Source: JAJTFW01 sp046049215
GTDB taxonomy: Bacteria; Bacteroidota; Bacteroidia; AKYH767-A; OLB10
Length of the DNA stretch: 14,187 bases
Direction: 5' to 3'
Assembly: GCA_046049215.1 (NCBI GenBank)
Contig: JBJOER010000020.1
Span: forward strand, 1 to 14,187
Below, piece by piece: positions 12,529 to 14,187 of this stretch. The translations under genes and the position numbers were made by a program. Numbering within the stretch: the first letter of the stretch is position 1; every line of letters starts with the position of its first letter. Below the pieces are notes generated by a model. It was given only the letters and a program-made list of their open reading frames with translations, was not told the DNA's origin and ran no database searches.

Positions 12529-13793
12529 ACCTTCTCCTCAAGCAAATCCTGGTCTTCGATCCCCGCTCGTCTCACCATGAAATGCGAGTGGACGTGTTGA
12601 TTCGGAATGGACTATTCGAACAGATTGCACCACAAATAGAAGCTTCCGACGATTGTCGCGTGATGGAGGACGAAGGTGCAGTGTTGATGCCCGGGTGGTT
12701 CGATATGCGCGTGCATTTCCGCGAACCCGGTGAAGAGCAGAAAGAGACCATCCGCACCGGCCAGGAAGCCGCGGCTGCAGGTGGGTTCACGGGCGTCTTG
12801 CTCATGCCCTCAACGCAGCCTCCCTTGTCAACCGGATCCGATATCACGTTTGTGCGTGAACGCTCCTCCGGACATGCTGTGGAGGTCTTTCCTGCAGGAG
12901 TTCTGACGGAGAACCGGGCCGGTAAGGATTTGAGCGGGATGGTGGACATGAAGCTGGCCGGAGCTGTTGCCTTTACGGACTACAAGCGTTTTGTGTCCGA
13001 CGCAGGACTTATGCTTCGTTGCATGCAGTATGCAGGAAACATCGACATCCGTGTAATTGCCTTTGCAGAAGAACCCGGTCTTAGTGCCGGTCTGATGGCG
13101 AACGAAAGTCCGGCTACTTTGCGTTTGGGCATGAAAGGCATACCACCCATGGCCGAGCGGATCGCTATTGAACGCGATTTGAATCTGGTTCGTTACAGCG
13201 GATTGCCATTGCATTTTTCAGGGGTAAGCACTGCTGATGCGGTACGGGCTATACGAAGTGCCAAGGCCGAAGGGCTTGCGATTACTGCGGAAGTGTATGT
13301 TGCTCATCTCCTGCTCACCGATGAAGCACTCGGGTCTTTCGACAGCATGTACAAACTGAGGCCACCGTTGCGCAGTGAAGAGGATGTTATCGCCTTGCGC
13401 GAAGCCGTGTTGGACGGCACCATCGACGTGGTGTGCAGCGACCATTCCCCGCAGGATAAGGAATCCAAGGATGTTGAATTCGCCTATGCTTCCGAGGGAA
13501 TGATTGGCCTTGAATCTTTTTTCGGTCTCCTCAGCAAGGCTTTCGGGGAAAAGTTGACCCCTGAATTGATTTACCGCACTCTTGTTCAAAATCCACGATC
13601 CATACTCGGTATCGATGTTCCGGTTATTGACGTTTCGATGAAAGCGAATGCCACCGTTTACCATCCAAATCAAACGTGGGTTTTTGACAAAACCCGGGTT
13701 CGTTCAGGTTCGGTCAACTCTCCTTTTTTTGGACAAGCCATGCAAGGTAGGTCCTTGATGGTCATCAATAGGGGAATGATTTCGGGTTTTTAA
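12525..13793 (+). CDS. Dihydroorotase homologue lacking most metal ligands; probably inactive (422 aa)
   Basis: The whole chain aligns by eye with type I dihydroorotase (PyrC): GWFDMRVHFREPGEEQKETI at residues 57-76, FTDYK at 150-154, VIAFAEEPGL at 177-186, GVSTADAV at 233-240 and SDHSPQ at 305-310. The catalytic residues are mostly gone. The HxH motif reads R62-x-H64, the FTDDG aspartate is Y153, the HCED histidine is F180, the H-x-STa histidine is G233, and DHAPH is DHSPQ (Q310). Substrate residues are also changed (MPNT to MPST, S96; YKMNPP to YKLRPP, R279). Only H64, R66 and D306 remain of the key set. It is intact, without stops, so it is maintained. Catalytically dead dihydroorotases serve as partners of aspartate carbamoyltransferase in Pseudomonas; the role here is unknown. 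The start ATG overlaps the BatA-like stop (12525-12528). Confidence 0.85.
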   Translation: MNLLLKQILVFDPRSSHHEMRVDVLIRNGLFEQIAPQIEASDDCRVMEDEGAVLMPGWFDMRVHFREPGEEQKETIRTGQEAAAAGGFTGVLLMPSTQPPLSTGSDITFVRERSSGHAVEVFPAGVLTENRAGKDLSGMVDMKLAGAVAFTDYKRFVSDAGLMLRCMQYAGNIDIRVIAFAEEPGLSAGLMANESPATLRLGMKGIPPMAERIAIERDLNLVRYSGLPLHFSGVSTADAVRAIRSAKAEGLAITAEVYVAHLLLTDEALGSFDSMYKLRPPLRSEEDVIALREAVLDGTIDVVCSDHSPQDKESKDVEFAYASEGMIGLESFFGLLSKAFGEKLTPELIYRTLVQNPRSILGIDVPVIDVSMKANATVYHPNQTWVFDKTRVRSGSVNSPFFGQAMQGRSLMVINRGMISGF

Positions 13794-13803
13794 TGGGTTT
13801 TTT

Positions 13804-13838
13804 TTCACTTCCAGTCCTTATACGGTTTTTGAAGTGAA
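13804..13838. repeat. 8-bp inverted repeat after the dihydroorotase-like gene
   Basis: TTCACTTC at 13804-13811 and GAAGTGAA at 13831-13838 form a perfect inverted repeat with a 19-base spacer, 10 bp after the stop. No T run follows the right arm, so it is not a convincing terminator in either direction. A run of eight T precedes the left arm. Confidence 0.35.
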
Positions 13839-13860
13839 GTTGCTTTTGACAAAACACAGG

Positions 13861-13880
13861 CGGGACGCTCTAACCTGAGG
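13861..13880 (-). other. tRNA D-arm-like fragment at the end of the GIY-YIG gene
   Basis: Read on the minus strand this is CCTCAGGTTAGAGCGTCCCG. It resembles the usual tRNA segment with CTCAG, GGTTAGAGC and the start of the anticodon stem. The GIY-YIG stop codon (TAG, 13870-13872) lies inside it. The D-loop is shortened compared with a real tRNA, so it is not a functional tRNA gene. It may be a repeat derived from a tRNA-like element. Confidence 0.4.
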
Positions 13881-14112
13881 GCATAAACAAGGATTCGATA
13901 TAGGTACGGCTCTTTCGGGCTTTAATGGCTGCCTCCCTTTTCATGGCTTCAGACCTGGAAGAAAACTCTTCAGCATGTTTTAGTTGCCAGTCCGATGCAC
14001 CTAGGTTTTTCCTAATGCGATGCATTTCTATCCGTTGCTGCACATTCTCGCTATACCCAACATAAAAGCGATCACGTTCAATTGAATAAATGATGTAAAC
14101 AAAGTAGGCCAT
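13870..14112 (-). CDS. Small GIY-YIG nuclease domain protein (80 aa)
   Basis: A single-domain GIY-YIG protein. The first motif is YFVYIIYS at residues 3-10 and the second is RFYVGYS at 15-21. They are followed by the catalytic arginine position R27 (QQRIEMH, with H31), then the conserved EEFSSRSEAMKREAAIKARKSRTYIESL at about 48-75, with E60 as the metal-binding glutamate. Stand-alone members of this kind are common and often multicopy in Bacteroidota; their substrate is not known, but the fold cuts DNA. The linker around residues 31-42 differs from the usual NSGKSxxT-type sequence. The start at 14112 is chosen because domain sequence begins there; a further ATG 33 bases upstream would read into the tRNA-like flank. 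tRNA-like pieces lie on both sides. Confidence 0.8.
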   Translation of the reverse strand: MAYFVYIIYSIERDRFYVGYSENVQQRIEMHRIRKNLGASDWQLKHAEEFSSRSEAMKREAAIKARKSRTYIESLFMPSG

Positions 14113-14143
14113 CAAAATCTCCACCGTTGGGAACGAGGTTTTC

Positions 14144-14187
14144 AAGTAGAACCGGAGTCGAACTGGTGACCTTCCCGCATTTCTGCG
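14144..14187 (-). other. tRNA 3'-half-like sequence at the window edge
   Basis: Read on the minus strand, a T-arm-like segment, ACCAG-TTCGACT-CCGGT (14167-14151), follows a 5-base AGGTC 'variable loop', and TCTACTT (14150-14144) takes the place of the acceptor strand. One of the five T-stem pairs is an A-C mismatch. Upstream, CGCA-GAAA-TGCG (14187-14176) forms a short stem with a GAAA tetraloop where an anticodon loop would be expected. So it looks tRNA-like but not like a working tRNA. It is cut by the window edge, so the 5' half cannot be judged. Confidence 0.4.

Noticed and set aside
13804..13838. Terminator after the dihydroorotase-like gene
   Set aside because: The inverted repeat is perfect, but its 19-base loop and the lack of a T run after the stem do not support intrinsic termination.
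14144..14187. A functional tRNA gene on the minus strand
   Set aside because: There is no proper anticodon loop (GAAA tetraloop instead), the T-stem has a mismatch, and the 5' half is outside the window; only tRNA-likeness can be claimed.

Overview
The window looks like chromosomal DNA of a member of the Bacteroidota; I cannot place it more finely. Three things point there: the families present (DUF4293, BatD, BatE, a BatA-N-terminal-domain protein beside a dihydroorotase homologue, and a Rho with the N-terminus usual in this phylum), promoters of the TTTG / TAnnTTTG type, and lipoproteins with short acidic stretches after the lipid cysteine. Base composition is moderate and even, and I see no prophage, insertion sequence or CRISPR array.

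Layout. (1) 1-983: the 5' end of rho (minus strand) is separated by a 262-bp divergent region from a small four-helix membrane protein, DUF4293 (plus strand). (2) 963-8658: a long, tightly packed minus-strand block, read from high to low coordinates: LTA-synthase/phosphoglycerol-transferase-like enzyme, diacylglycerol kinase-like protein, TPMT-like methyltransferase, NlpC/P60 peptidase, PyrR-like phosphoribosyltransferase, BatD, BatE, YfcE-like phosphoesterase. Gaps are -4, 5, 21, 11, 70, -4 and 19 bp, so it may be one or two operons. (3) 8692-9385: a surface-type DUF5011 lipoprotein with its own strong terminator. (4) 9494-10193: two small, related, alanine/glutamate-rich lipoproteins followed by a strong terminator. 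(5) 10471-13793: a BatA-N/VWA-like membrane protein whose stop overlaps the start of a dihydroorotase homologue. (6) 13859-14187: a small GIY-YIG gene flanked by sequences that look like two parts of a tRNA-like element, the right one cut by the window edge.

How the genes may work together. The theme of the minus-strand block is the cell envelope. An LtaS/OpgB-type enzyme would release diacylglycerol from phosphatidylglycerol, and the overlapping lipid kinase could recycle it. The NlpC/P60 enzyme would cut peptidoglycan peptides. BatD and BatE belong to a membrane complex normally encoded together with MoxR, BatA, BatB and BatC, none of which is present here. On the other side, a BatA-like protein is coupled to a dihydroorotase homologue that has lost most of its metal ligands and is therefore probably not an enzyme of pyrimidine synthesis.

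Most interesting leads: the degenerate dihydroorotase coupled to the BatA-like protein; the GIY-YIG gene between tRNA-like pieces; the LtaS-like/lipid kinase pair in a Gram-negative lineage; and the long rho leader with a hairpin. All functional statements come from reading motifs; no database search was run.
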